64,000 nucleotides of DNA from JAIBJN01 sp963784175 (GCA_963784175.1 CAWAQJ010000019.1:62001-126000); one strand, 5' to 3'; positions 26,242-34,828 are shown, numbered from the stretch's first letter. Program-made: numbers and translations. Notes: generated by a model from the sequence alone, not told the origin.

Positions 26242-26715
26242 TCACCGCCGGTCGAAGATCCCGCCGAAGAGGTCGGCGAGGTCGCCGCCTCCCTCGAGCA
26301 GCCAGTCGAGCGGAGCGCGCGAGACAAGCTCTCGGAGGATGGTTGCCTCGAGGCCTCCGATCGACCCGCGCTCCTCGGCGTCGTCGATTGCCTCATCGAG
26401 GCCGGAGCGAAGAGCGCGCTCGAGCGTCTCCTCGTCCCAGTCCACGTCGCCGCCGAACTCGGAGTCGAACGAGAGCACGAGCTCCTCGCGGGTCGTGCCC
26501 AGCTCGCACGCGGCGCCGTCGAGCCCGTCGAGGGCGATGCGCTGGAGCGTGGCCTCGAATCCGTCGCCGGGGAAGGGCTCGCGCTGGGCGCACGGGTCGG
26601 CTGCGATCGACTCGCCGTAGTCGAGCGCGCCCCTGCTGAGCTCGACCGCGATGAGGACCACGGCGGCGACGCCGAGCGCGGCGAGCGCGAGGTAACCCTG
26701 CCGCGCACGGCTCAT
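26242..26715 (-). CDS. Single-pass anchored protein, last gene of an MFS operon
   Basis: A 157-residue protein with one N-terminal transmembrane helix (GYLALAALGVAAVVLIAVEL) and an acidic, helical extracytoplasmic part (FDSEFGGDVDWDEETLERALRSGLDEAIDDAEERG). Two Cys in the exported part could form a disulphide. Its ATG overlaps the stop codon of the MFS gene (ATGA), so translation is coupled and a partnership with the transporter is likely. I know no family for it. A helper or periplasmic adaptor of the transporter is an inference only. Confidence 0.65.
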   Translation of the reverse strand: MSRARQGYLALAALGVAAVVLIAVELSRGALDYGESIAADPCAQREPFPGDGFEATLQRIALDGLDGAACELGTTREELVLSFDSEFGGDVDWDEETLERALRSGLDEAIDDAEERGSIGGLEATILRELVSRAPLDWLLEGGGDLADLFGGIFDRR

Positions 26716-28103
26716 GCCGGGGCCCTCCGGACGAACGCGACGGAGGCGGCCCCCGCGAGCAGCGCGAAGATCGCCGAGAGGACGAATGACGAGCGGAACG
26801 CACGCGTGAGCACGGCCTGAACGGTCTCCAGGAGGTCGTCGCGGGCCCGGCGCACGACCTCGTCGTCCTCGGCCCCGTGCTCGTCGAAGGGCGTCGCCAG
26901 GTCGGGGATCTCGCCCTCGGGTGTCGCCTGGAACTCGCCGTAGAGATCGAGTGCGATGGGGATCTTGGTCTGGATCGGGAGCTCGGCGTCGAGGATGACC
27001 GCCGTGGCGTTGATGGTCGCGCGATCCTCGGCCTCGTCGAGCTCGGCGGCGAGCAGCGGCGCGACGGCGAGCAGTCCGACCACGAGGCCGAGGTGCCTGA
27101 CGCCGACGGAGACGGTGGCGCTGCGACCGAGCTCGCCGTGATCCGGGATGGACGCGCGCGTGAGCGGCGGCAGCGCCAGTCCGAGACCGGCGCCTGCAAG
27201 CGCGAGCGCCGGGACGGCGTAGGCCGGGTCGCTCGCGGGCAGGAGCGCGAGCCCGATCAGCCCCGCCGCGAGCAGGAGAGCGCCGCCGGCCAGGTCGGCG
27301 GGGCTCGGCAACCGCTTGGAGATCGGCCGCACGGCGAGCGCCGCCAGCGGCAGCGCGCTCACGATGGCTGCGCCGGAGAGCGGGCCGTAGCCCCAGACGG
27401 TGACGACGAGCAGCACGGCCAGGAAGAGGGCGCCGACGAGGGCGGCGTACGTGAAGATGAGCCCGAGCGCCGAGCCGAGCGGCACGCGCTCCGAGATGGG
27501 CGACGGTGGCGGGAGCGCCCGCGCGCGGGAGTCCAGCGCGGCGAAGACCGCCGCCGCGGCGAGGGGCGCCTGGAAGGCGAAGATCGCGCGCCAGTCGAAG
27601 GCCTCCGTGAGAACGCCGCCCAGGGCAGGGCCGACCGCGGTGCCGAGCGTCCCGGCGGCGATCCAGATCCCGACGGCGCGCTCCCGCCGGTCCCCGATGG
27701 CTATGAAGAGTGGAAGCGAGGCGCCCAGGAGGAGCGCCGCCCCGGCGCCCTGGGCGACACGGCCTCCGATGAGCGTCCCGATGTCGTCGGCGAGCGCGCA
27801 CACCACCGACGAGACGAGGAAGACGAGGAGCCCGGCGAGCGCGAGCCACGCGGGCCGCACGCGGCGCACGAACGGAAGGAGCGCGAGCGCCGCAATGACG
27901 ACGGCGAGGTTGTAGGCCGTCACGACCCACGAGATGCCGGGGATCGACGCCTCGAACTCGACGTAGAGCTCCGGGAGCGCGAGCACGACGATCGAGGAGT
28001 CCGCGAAGGCCACCGCAACGGAGACGGCGAGCGCGATCTCGAGCGCCAGCTGTGACCCGGGGCGGCGCGGCGCCGGGTCGGCGGCGGGTGGGCTAGCCGC
28101 CAT
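26712..28103 (-). CDS. MFS exporter (DHA2/EmrB-like) with a large extracytoplasmic insertion
   Basis: A 463-residue proton-driven transporter. Family signs: VAFADSSIVVLALPELYVEF in helix 1 (DHA2 motif D1), GRVAQGAGAALLLGASLPL (motif B region), GTAVGPALGGVLTEAFDWRAIF (motif C, antiporter). After the penultimate helix there is an ~85-residue soluble insertion (residues ~353-440: NATAVILDAELPIQTKIP to EVVRRARDDLLETVQAVL) before the last helix. DHA2 proteins of the EmrB/QacA type have a loop here, but it is usually shorter. The gene starts inside the end of an upstream lipoprotein gene (11-nt overlap) and overlaps the next gene by 4 nt. Confidence 0.82.
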   Translation of the reverse strand: MAASPPAADPAPRRPGSQLALEIALAVSVAVAFADSSIVVLALPELYVEFEASIPGISWVVTAYNLAVVIAALALLPFVRRVRPAWLALAGLLVFLVSSVVCALADDIGTLIGGRVAQGAGAALLLGASLPLFIAIGDRRERAVGIWIAAGTLGTAVGPALGGVLTEAFDWRAIFAFQAPLAAAAVFAALDSRARALPPPSPISERVPLGSALGLIFTYAALVGALFLAVLLVVTVWGYGPLSGAAIVSALPLAALAVRPISKRLPSPADLAGGALLLAAGLIGLALLPASDPAYAVPALALAGAGLGLALPPLTRASIPDHGELGRSATVSVGVRHLGLVVGLLAVAPLLAAELDEAEDRATINATAVILDAELPIQTKIPIALDLYGEFQATPEGEIPDLATPFDEHGAEDDEVVRRARDDLLETVQAVLTRAFRSSFVLSAIFALLAGAASVAFVRRAPA

Positions 28104-28635
28104 CCTCGCGGAGGTTCTGGCAAGCCTCCGCGTTCTCGAAGCCGTCCTCGAGCTCGGTGCCCGGCTCGAGCTCCTGGATGTCGGTGAACGTGGCCTCGAC
28201 TTCGCCCACGACGGACTGGAGCTCGCCGGCGATCGACGTGAGGGATTCGAGCAGCTCGGGGACGCTCTGGCCCTCAGGCAGATCCTCGGCCTCGGCCTGC
28301 GCGGCCTCCACTTGCTCGATGACCTGGTCGGACAGCTCGTCGAGCTCTTGCTCGATCTCGTCGCCGGCCTCCGTGTCGGGAGGACCGAGGTCCTCCAGCT
28401 GGCCGCGGAGCCTTTGCGTGGCCTCGACGCCGCCGTCGATCGCCGTCCGGATCGACTCGGCCGAGAGCCCTTCCACCTGCGCGTCGACTGCAAGCGACGT
28501 CAGGTTCTCCCGCCACTCCTGGACGCTCGAGCACACGTCTCCGGCCCACGCCTCGGCCCCGGCATCGTCTCCGCCGCAGCCCGCGGCGAGGGCGAGCACG
28601 AAGCCGATCGAGAGTGCGGCCAGTGTCGAGCGCAT
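28093..28635 (-). CDS. Helical lipoprotein, first gene of the MFS operon
   Basis: A 180-residue protein with lipobox LALAAGCGGD (Cys near residue 18). The mature part is almost wholly helical and acidic, with heptad-like runs (GVEATQRLRGQLEDLG; EIEQELDELSDQVIEQVEAAQ; VGEVEATFTDIQEL), and two Cys (DVCSSV, EACQNL) placed to close a helical hairpin. It would sit on the outer face of the membrane. Its 3' end overlaps the MFS start by 11 nt. A TAGGCT hexamer lies ~20 nt before the ATG. Function is unknown; a periplasmic subunit for the exporter is a reasonable guess. Confidence 0.7.
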   Translation of the reverse strand: MRSTLAALSIGFVLALAAGCGGDDAGAEAWAGDVCSSVQEWRENLTSLAVDAQVEGLSAESIRTAIDGGVEATQRLRGQLEDLGPPDTEAGDEIEQELDELSDQVIEQVEAAQAEAEDLPEGQSVPELLESLTSIAGELQSVVGEVEATFTDIQELEPGTELEDGFENAEACQNLREDGG

Positions 28636-28743
28636 GCGAGGGTTGCTCCGGCCGGAGCCTACCCGAACGCACAGTTGACCCCGGCATGCTCGCATGGTCG
28701 TCTTCAGCGTCGCAAAGGAAGACAACTGAGGAAGGGGTTATCT

Positions 28744-29847
28744 GTGGCAAGAAGTCGCTACGCGCTGTGCGCAGCGGCGGCGATTCTCGTCGTCATGTCG
28801 GTCTTCGCCTCGATGGCGTCGGCGAAGACCGATCCAGGCGGAACTCTCGTCGAGGGCCTCGACAACCCGCGCGGCATCGCAGCCGGCGGTGGAGGGAGCG
28901 TTCTCGTCGCCGAGTCCGGAAACGGCAAGCTCACGCTGGTCGAGCCGCGGCGCAATGGCGCGCCCGCGGTGAGGACCTTCGCGACGCTGCCGGTCGATCC
29001 CGAGGAGGGCCTCGGCCCGGTGGACGTCGCCTTCAAGTCCCTGAACAAGGTGTGGGCCGTGCTGAGCGGGCCACCCGAGGAAGGTGGAGGCGATTTCGGG
29101 CGCCTGGTGCGCCTGAACCGCAAGGGCAAGATCGTCGAGTCCGTGGACATCGCGGCCCACCAGGTCACGGATCCGGACCCGGACGACCAGGAAGGGATCC
29201 CGGACGAGTCCAACCCGAACGGCCTCGCGCTGCTCTCGGGCGGAGGCGTGCTCGTCACGGACGCGGCGGGGAACGACCTCCTGAAGGTCGACACGCGGCG
29301 GAAGATCACCACGGTCGCCCGGTTCAAGCCGGAGCTCGTGCCGTGGCCGGACGGCCTCCCGTTCCCCGGACCTCCTCCGGGCACCCCGGTGCCCGCCGAG
29401 GCGGTCCCGACCGCCGTGGCCGTCGGCCCCGACGGCGCGTGGTACGTGTCCGAGCTGAAGGGGTTCCCGTTCCCGCAGGGGAAGTCGCGCATCTGGCGGA
29501 TCGAGCCCGGAAGCGTCGGGGCGACCTGCGATCCCGCCAACCCGAATGTCGGCCCGTGCCGCACGGTGGCGACGGGCTTCACGTCGGTCATCGACCTGGC
29601 CTTCGGCCGTGACGGGACGATGTACGTCCTCGAGATCGTGAAGAACGGCCTCCTCGGCGTCGAGGTCTTCGGCGAGCCGCCGATCGGCGCTCTGTGGGCC
29701 GTGAAGGGCGGGACGAAGACCGAGCTCGCCACCGGGACGCTCATGGCTCCCGGCGGCGTCGCTGTCAGCTACGACGGCACGCTCAACGTCACGACCGGCA
29801 CCGTGTTCGGCCCCGGGGCCGGCGCGGTCGTCCGCGTCCGTCCCTAG
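28744..29847 (+). CDS. Secreted ScyD/ScyE-like beta-propeller protein
   Basis: A 367-residue exported protein. GTG 28744 follows a GAAGGGG site, and a signal peptide ends in SMASAKTDP. The mature protein has repeated propeller blades of SMP-30/NHL type: GLDNPRGIAAGGGGSVLVAES, NPNGLALLSGGGVLVTDAAGN, VPTAVAVGPDGAWYVSEL, TSVIDLAFGRDGTMYVLE and MAPGGVAVSYDGTLNV. The ScyD/ScyE name comes from cyanobacterial scytonemin clusters, but homologues are widespread and mostly uncharacterised. No cofactor site is visible. It is probably an extracellular binding or scaffold protein. A strong terminator follows. Confidence 0.8.
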   Translation: MARSRYALCAAAAILVVMSVFASMASAKTDPGGTLVEGLDNPRGIAAGGGGSVLVAESGNGKLTLVEPRRNGAPAVRTFATLPVDPEEGLGPVDVAFKSLNKVWAVLSGPPEEGGGDFGRLVRLNRKGKIVESVDIAAHQVTDPDPDDQEGIPDESNPNGLALLSGGGVLVTDAAGNDLLKVDTRRKITTVARFKPELVPWPDGLPFPGPPPGTPVPAEAVPTAVAVGPDGAWYVSELKGFPFPQGKSRIWRIEPGSVGATCDPANPNVGPCRTVATGFTSVIDLAFGRDGTMYVLEIVKNGLLGVEVFGEPPIGALWAVKGGTKTELATGTLMAPGGVAVSYDGTLNVTTGTVFGPGAGAVVRVRP

Positions 29848-29854
29848 AGAGTCA

Positions 29855-29885
29855 GAGGGGCGGCCCGTGAATCGGGCCGCCCCTC
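29855..29885. terminator. Bidirectional hairpin between convergent genes
   Basis: A perfect 13-bp stem (29855-29867 with 29873-29885) and 5-nt loop TGAAT, 8 nt after the propeller gene's stop and followed by GTTGT. It lies before the end of the minus-strand surface protein gene and can serve both. Confidence 0.75.
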
Positions 29886-29910
29886 GTTGTACCGGCCTGG
29901 AGCGGAGCTT

Positions 29911-30651
29911 CTAGCCCGCGACGTCCTCCGCCTGCGGCCGGCGACGCCTGGCGATGAACGCGCCCACGACGACGCCGAGAATGCCGGCGAGCCACGGCGG
30001 GATGCCGTACGGCAGGCCCGAGTTGGACAGCTCGTCGTACGCGATGCAGTCGGCCTGGTCCCCCGCGCTACCGTCAGCACCCGCGTCGGCGCCTGCGACT
30101 CCGTCACCGGTCTCGGTGGGGAGCTCGCCGGAGCCCTCGTCGCCGGGGTCCTCGGTGGACGGAGGCATGATCGCCTCGCACGAGCCGATCTGCAGCCCGT
30201 TGCCGAGATCGCCGAGCCCGACGTCGACACAGCCGACGCCGGCGTTCGCGCCGAGCTCGCCCGAGCCGGCCTCGGCGTCGGCGGCCCCGCGCTCGCCGCC
30301 GCCACCCGCACCGTCACCCGCGCCGCCGCCACCACCACCGCCGGCGCCGTTGCAGCTGCCGATCTTCGCGGTGATGTCGAGGACGTTCGCGTCGATGCAG
30401 GCGACGTTCACGTCGGCGGACGTGTCGCCGCTCGTGACGTTGCCGGTCGCAGCGCTGCCGCCGCCACCGCCGCCCGAGCCGGCGGAGCCGCCCGAGCTGC
30501 CGCCGCCGAGGTTCGGCAGGTTCACGCCGAGGTCCTGGTCGCCGAGCAGCGGCGAGCCGATGCCCAGGGACTGAGGAGAAGCAGGGGCAGCCGCCACTAC
30601 TGCGGCCAGAGCGACTGCTGCCAGTGCGATCAGAATGCGAATCCCGTTCAT
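29911..30651 (-). CDS. Gly-rich exported surface protein with C-terminal membrane anchor
   Basis: A 246-residue protein with a signal peptide (ALAAVVAAAPASPQS), Gly/Ser-rich low-complexity linkers, two related Cys-paired modules (VACIDANVLDITAKIGSC and VGCVDVGLGDLGNGLQIGSC) and a C-terminal LPYGIPPWLAGILGVVVGAF helix followed by ARRRR. This end looks like a cell-wall or membrane sorting tail (LPxxG-like motif, hydrophobic helix, basic tail), though the motif is LPYG with Ile next rather than strict LPxTG. GGAGGG precedes the ATG at 30651. Its role is unknown; a cell-surface structural protein is suggested. Confidence 0.7.
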   Translation of the reverse strand: MNGIRILIALAAVALAAVVAAAPASPQSLGIGSPLLGDQDLGVNLPNLGGGSSGGSAGSGGGGGGSAATGNVTSGDTSADVNVACIDANVLDITAKIGSCNGAGGGGGGGAGDGAGGGGERGAADAEAGSGELGANAGVGCVDVGLGDLGNGLQIGSCEAIMPPSTEDPGDEGSGELPTETGDGVAGADAGADGSAGDQADCIAYDELSNSGLPYGIPPWLAGILGVVVGAFIARRRRPQAEDVAG

Positions 30652-30781
30652 TGCGTCCCTCCTTCGCGGAAGGCGCCGGACGTGTCGCTCCGTTGCTCTT
30701 CCGTTCGTGTACGCCAGGGAGGACGTTGGCGAGGGGGCTTCCTGGCGGCGAATCCCCCGAATGCAGGGGAAGCCGGTCTCT

Positions 30782-31423
30782 TTAGTTCCTCGCGCTGGAA
30801 CCAACCGCGTGCAGGAACGCCTCGAGCACGACGGGATCGAACTGGGAGCCGGCCGCGGAGCGCATGAAGTCGGTCGCCTCGCGGGCGGGCAGCGCGTCGC
30901 GGTACACCCTGCGGCTCGTGAGCGCGTCGTAGACGTCGGCGACGGCGGCGATGCGCCCGGCGAGCGGAATCCCCTCGCCCTCGAGCCCGTGCGGATAGCC
31001 GCCTCCGTCGAAGCGCTCGTGGTGGGTGAGCGCGATGGTCGCCGCCAGGTCGAGGAGCTCCGAGCCCGAGCCGGCGAGGATCCGGTAGCCGATCGCGGCG
31101 TGCTGCTGGACGATGCGCCGCTCGCCCTCCGTCAGAGCCGCAGGCTTGAGGAGGATGCGGTTCGGGACGCCGAGCTTGCCGATGTCGTGGAGCCGGCACG
31201 AGCTCGCCAGCTCGTTACAGCGCGCCCACTCGAGCCCGAGCGCCTTCGCTGTGAGGCCCGCGTAGCGGCCGACGCGGTTCACGTGCCTGCCGCCGTCCAC
31301 GTCGGCGGTCGCGCTGGCCCGCAGGAGCGGGCCGATCACGTCGATCTCGTAGGTGTGGCCTTCGAGCGGGACGCTCTCGGGTAGGGGTCGCTCGAGCAGG
31401 CGGCTCGTGAGGGGGGTCTCCAT
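30782..31423 (-). CDS. Stand-alone HD-GYP phosphodiesterase domain protein
   Basis: A 213-residue soluble protein. Residues ~35-200 form an HD-GYP domain with RHVNRVGRYAGLTAKALGL, LHDIGKLGVPNRILLKPAALT (HD, Lys), HHERFDGGGYPHGLEGE (GYP) and ADVYDALTSRRVYR. It is expected to hydrolyse cyclic di-GMP in the cytoplasm. It is the last gene of a minus-strand signalling run: response regulator (34641), LuxR regulator (34147), hybrid kinase (33465), then this gene 5 nt after the kinase stop. The tight spacing suggests co-expression, so kinase output and c-di-GMP breakdown may be linked. Confidence 0.88.
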   Translation of the reverse strand: METPLTSRLLERPLPESVPLEGHTYEIDVIGPLLRASATADVDGGRHVNRVGRYAGLTAKALGLEWARCNELASSCRLHDIGKLGVPNRILLKPAALTEGERRIVQQHAAIGYRILAGSGSELLDLAATIALTHHERFDGGGYPHGLEGEGIPLAGRIAAVADVYDALTSRRVYRDALPAREATDFMRSAAGSQFDPVVLEAFLHAVGSSARN

Positions 31424-31428
31424 CGTGC

Positions 31429-33465
31429 TCAGCGCCTGACCGCGGTCTCCTTCGCGCCCTTGAGGGCCTCGCGGATCTTGGACGCGAGCGCGGGGGGCGA
31501 GAAGGGCTTGGCGAGGAAGAGCACCTCTTGCTCGGAGAGCTGGGTGCCGTCGGACTGCCCCGACATGTAGATGACGGGGAGATCGGGGGCGATTGCAGCC
31601 AGCCGGCGGCCGAGCTCGCGCCCGTTCATGTCCGGCATGACCAGGTCGGTGAGGACGAGGTCGAGATCCTCCGCGTTGCGCTGGGCGAGCAGGAGCGCCG
31701 TCGTCGGGTCACCGGCCGTCAGGACGGTGTAGCCGTAGTGCTCCAGGGCCTCGCGGATCGACTCGCGGACGTCGTCCTCGTCGTCGGCGATCAGCACCGT
31801 CTCCATGCCCTTGGTGAGGGCATCCTCGTCCAGCACCGGCTCGACCGGCACGGGCACGAGGGCGTCGTCGACCATGTGCTCGACGTAGGGCAGGTAGACG
31901 CTGAAGCTGGTCCCGCGGCCCGGGGCGCTCGCCATCTCGATGGCGCCGCCCGCGTGCTCGACGAGCTCGTTGACGATGAAGAGCCCGAGGCCCGTTCCGA
32001 CGGCCTCGTCCTTCGTGGTGAAGAACGGCTCGAAGATGCGCGCCTGAGTCGCGTCGTCCATGCCCATGCCGGTGTCGGCCACGCGCAGGGCGACCCAGTG
32101 CCCGCCGTCCCGCTCCACGACCTCGGTGCCTACGGCGATCGTTCCGCCCTCGGGCAGCGCGTCGCGGGCGTTGAGCGCCAGGTTGACGACGATGAGCTCG
32201 ACCTGGGTGGGGTCGGCCAGCGCCGTCGGGGGAACGACGCTCGGCGTGCGGACGAGCTCGATGTCCTCGTGCATCAGCGGCCTGAGCATCGATTCCACGC
32301 GCGCGAGGACCACGTCGGCGTCGAGGATCGTCGGCTCGACGTCCCGGTTGCGGCTGAACGCCAGGAGCTGGCGCACCAGACGGCCGGCGTCGTCCGCCGC
32401 ACGCTCGACCTCGTCGAGCTCGGTGACGACGATGTCGCCGAGCCGCTCGCGCAGGAGGCTCGCGTGGCTGCGCATCACCAGCAGGAGGTTGTTGAAGTCA
32501 TGCGCGATCCCTCCCGCCAGGCGGCCGATCGACTCCATCTTGCTCGCGTGGGCGAGCCGCTGGTCGAGCTCCTTGCGCGCCGACGTGTCGGCCAGGAGCA
32601 CGATGTGCCCCCCGCCGAGCCCGTCGCCGTGGCCGACCGGCGCGGTATGCAGCGCCGCGTCGAAGACCTCGCCGCTCTTGCGGGTGCACGTGAGCTGGTG
32701 ATCGATGTAGGCCGGGCCGGACCTGACCATGTCGAGCAGGAGCCCGTCCTCTTCGCCGCTTGCTTCGACCGGGAGCGGTCGGCCGACGACCTCGTCGAAC
32801 CGCCAGCCGAGCAACGTCTCGGCCGCGCCGTTCCAGCCGCGCACGCGCCCGTCGGAATCGAGCTCGATGCTTGCAAGCGGTGAGGCCTCGATCAGGGCCT
32901 CCAGGCGCTCGATGCTGCCGACCAGGTTGGCCTTCAGCAGCACGACGAGGCCGGCGGCGACGAACAGCGTCCCACTCGCGACGAGCCAGTGCACCGGGGT
33001 GATGCTCTGCCCGGGGCCGCCGAACTCGACAAGCCCGTAACAGGAGACGATGAAGGTGAGCTGGCCCACGACTCTGCGCGGGCGCAGGAAGTACGCGGCG
33101 TAGAGCGCGACCCAGAAGTAGAAGAGCTCGTAGCCGTCCGTGCCGCCGAACCAGAGGGCGGAGCTGACGAGCAGCGTGCCTGCCGAGGCCAGGAGCTCGA
33201 AGGCCGTGACCGGGAGCCGGTCGAAGCCGATGAGCGGGACCAGGGAGAGCGCCAGGGCGATCGTCGCGGTGACGAAGATGGCCGTGACGTTCCTCAGCTC
33301 GTTCGTCGGCAGCGCCAGCGAGACGAGTGCGAGGACACCGCCCACGGCGAGCAGGTAGAAGCCCGCGCGCGCCATGCCGGCGCGCTCGGCGGCTTCCCGC
33401 CCTTCTCCGTGGCCTCCCCCGGCCCACCTGAGGCGCTCCCCAAGCGAAGGAATCGACGCGGTCAT
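31429..33465 (-). CDS. Hybrid sensor histidine kinase (membrane sensor, PAS, HisKA, HATPase, receiver)
   Basis: About 678 residues. An N-terminal membrane region of six helices (~30-185) is followed by PAS (~190-300, IEASPLASIELDSDGRVRGWN), HisKA with the phospho-acceptor His in GGIAHDFNNLLLVM, HATPase (LNARDALPEGG; ADTGMGMDDATQ; GTGLGLFIVNELVEHAGG) and a C-terminal receiver (VLIADDEDDVRESI; phospho-acceptor Asp in VLTDLVMPDMNG; FLAKPF). Three tandem ATG codons begin the frame; the third (33465) has AGGGAG at a workable 6-nt spacing. It starts 11 nt after the LuxR regulator gene stop, so they probably form one operon. The signal sensed is unknown. Confidence 0.93.
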   Translation of the reverse strand: MTASIPSLGERLRWAGGGHGEGREAAERAGMARAGFYLLAVGGVLALVSLALPTNELRNVTAIFVTATIALALSLVPLIGFDRLPVTAFELLASAGTLLVSSALWFGGTDGYELFYFWVALYAAYFLRPRRVVGQLTFIVSCYGLVEFGGPGQSITPVHWLVASGTLFVAAGLVVLLKANLVGSIERLEALIEASPLASIELDSDGRVRGWNGAAETLLGWRFDEVVGRPLPVEASGEEDGLLLDMVRSGPAYIDHQLTCTRKSGEVFDAALHTAPVGHGDGLGGGHIVLLADTSARKELDQRLAHASKMESIGRLAGGIAHDFNNLLLVMRSHASLLRERLGDIVVTELDEVERAADDAGRLVRQLLAFSRNRDVEPTILDADVVLARVESMLRPLMHEDIELVRTPSVVPPTALADPTQVELIVVNLALNARDALPEGGTIAVGTEVVERDGGHWVALRVADTGMGMDDATQARIFEPFFTTKDEAVGTGLGLFIVNELVEHAGGAIEMASAPGRGTSFSVYLPYVEHMVDDALVPVPVEPVLDEDALTKGMETVLIADDEDDVRESIREALEHYGYTVLTAGDPTTALLLAQRNAEDLDLVLTDLVMPDMNGRELGRRLAAIAPDLPVIYMSGQSDGTQLSEQEVLFLAKPFSPPALASKIREALKGAKETAVRR

Positions 33466-33475
33466 CATCATCTCC

Positions 33476-34147
33476 CTAGGCGATGAGCCGCTCGCGCAGA
33501 GCGGTCGCGACGGCCTGCGTCCGGGTGTGCGCCTGGAGCTTGCCCATGGCGTTGCCGACGTGGCCGCGCACGGTCTGCGGAGACAGGAACAGCCGCTCGC
33601 CGATCTTCTCGCTCGAGAGACCCTCGGCGGCCAGGCGGAGGACCTCGCGCTCGCGCGGGGTCAGCCGACCCGTGCCCTTCGCGTCGACGAAGACGCCTGC
33701 GAGCGCCGGGTCGACGTAGACGCCTCCGGCGGCCACCATGTCGATGGCGCGCATGAGGTCCTCGAGCGGGGCGTCCTTGAGCACAAAGCCCTTCGCGCCC
33801 GCGTCCAGGACCTCCGTCATGCACGCGACGTCGGACTGTCCCGTGTAGACGATGACCGAGGTCTGCGGCGAGAGGCGCTGGGCCTCGCGGGCTGCGTCCG
33901 AGCCGCTCATGCCGGGGAGGCGGAGGTCGACGAGCGCAACCGGCGGCCGGTGCTCCGCGATGAGGGCGAGAGCGGTCTCCCCGTCTCGGGCGCGCCCCTG
34001 CACGGTGAGCCCACGGCTCTCGAGGAGGGCGCAAACGGCCTCGAGGACGACCGGATGGTCGTCCGCGACGATGCAGGTGAGCCCGTCGCTCCGGCGTTCG
34101 CCGAAGCGGTCGGAAACCTGCTCTCTGCGGTCCAAACCTGCGGTCAC
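33476..34147 (-). CDS. NarL/LuxR-family response regulator
   Basis: A 223-residue two-domain transcription factor. The receiver (~12-125) has IVADDHPVVLEAV, the phospho-acceptor Asp in VALVDLRLPGMSG and Lys in GFVLKDAPLEDL. The C-terminal helix-turn-helix reads LTPREREVLRLAAEGLSSEKIGERLFLSPQTVRGHV. GTG 34147 has AGGAGG at 6 nt spacing and is preferred to the open frame extending to 34225. It lies between a single-domain receiver gene and the hybrid kinase. The kinase, with its own receiver, may reach this regulator through a phosphorelay, but no HPt domain is visible nearby. Confidence 0.93.
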   Translation of the reverse strand: MTAGLDRREQVSDRFGERRSDGLTCIVADDHPVVLEAVCALLESRGLTVQGRARDGETALALIAEHRPPVALVDLRLPGMSGSDAAREAQRLSPQTSVIVYTGQSDVACMTEVLDAGAKGFVLKDAPLEDLMRAIDMVAAGGVYVDPALAGVFVDAKGTGRLTPREREVLRLAAEGLSSEKIGERLFLSPQTVRGHVGNAMGKLQAHTRTQAVATALRERLIA

Positions 34148-34221
34148 TTCGAACCTCCTGTCGCGGTGTGTATGCCTAAGGGGGCCGCGGCGGCCCGAAA
34201 CTTGCGCAGGTTTCAGAAGAA

Positions 34222-34641
34222 TCACTCGGGAGAGTGAGAGCTGCCTGCCGCCGGAAAAGGCGGCGGGCGAGGCTCCTGCAGGGCGGAGACCTCGTCCAGG
34301 GCCTGCCTCAACTCGGCAGCGGCAAAGGGCTTGGGGAGGAACGAGCCCTCGCTCCTTGCCACTTCCTCGGCGTACGCGCTCCCGAGATGGCCGGACATGA
34401 AGAGCACGTTTGCGGCCGGCCTGACGGCCCGCACGTTGCGAGCGACCTCGAACCCATCCATGCCCGGCATGACCACGTCGGCCAGCAACAGATCGATGGG
34501 ACCGGGATGGCCCTTGGCGATCTCGACCGCGCGCTCACCGCTCGGCGCTTCCAGCACGGCGTGCCCGGCTCGCTCGAGGACCGTCTTCACCGCGCTGCGG
34601 ACGCTGCGGTGGTCGTCGACGAGGAGGATGGTCTGCGCCAT
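34222..34641 (-). CDS. Single-domain response regulator (receiver only)
   Basis: A 139-residue CheY-like protein: acidic pocket ILLVDDHRSVRSAV, phospho-acceptor Asp in LLLADVVMPGMDG, Ser in VLFMSGHLG, Lys in FLPKPFAAAEL. A Pro-rich tail of ~20 residues follows. It has no output domain, so it would act by protein-protein contact or as a phosphate sink. Its receiver resembles the hybrid kinase's C-terminal receiver more than the LuxR one (KPFxxxxL ending), fitting a local duplication. Spacing to the LuxR start (75 nt) suggests one operon. Confidence 0.9.
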   Translation of the reverse strand: MAQTILLVDDHRSVRSAVKTVLERAGHAVLEAPSGERAVEIAKGHPGPIDLLLADVVMPGMDGFEVARNVRAVRPAANVLFMSGHLGSAYAEEVARSEGSFLPKPFAAAELRQALDEVSALQEPRPPPFPAAGSSHSPE

Positions 34642-34784
34642 GCCGTCATCGTGGATCCGGAGATGCGGAGCGGCAATCCCGCGGCTCGACCTCAGCGCAC
34701 CCCCCGGCCCGCGCCGCCGCCTTGGAGCCTTCGTTCGGGACCCGGTGCATTCGGGGGATTCGGCCTTGTGCGGGTTTGAACTAC

Positions 34785-34813
34785 TTGTCCGCAGGCAAGA
34801 CCTGGCCTACATT
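34785..34813 (+). promoter_or_regulatory. Promoter TTGTCC-N17-TACATT of the tailed ECF sigma gene
   Basis: -35 TTGTCC (34785-34790) and -10 TACATT (34808-34813) with an optimal 17-bp spacer, giving transcription near 34820 and a leader of about 9 nt before ATG 34829. The -35 matches the housekeeping consensus in the first three bases. Confidence 0.55.
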
Positions 34814-34828
34814 CCGTAACAGAACGCC

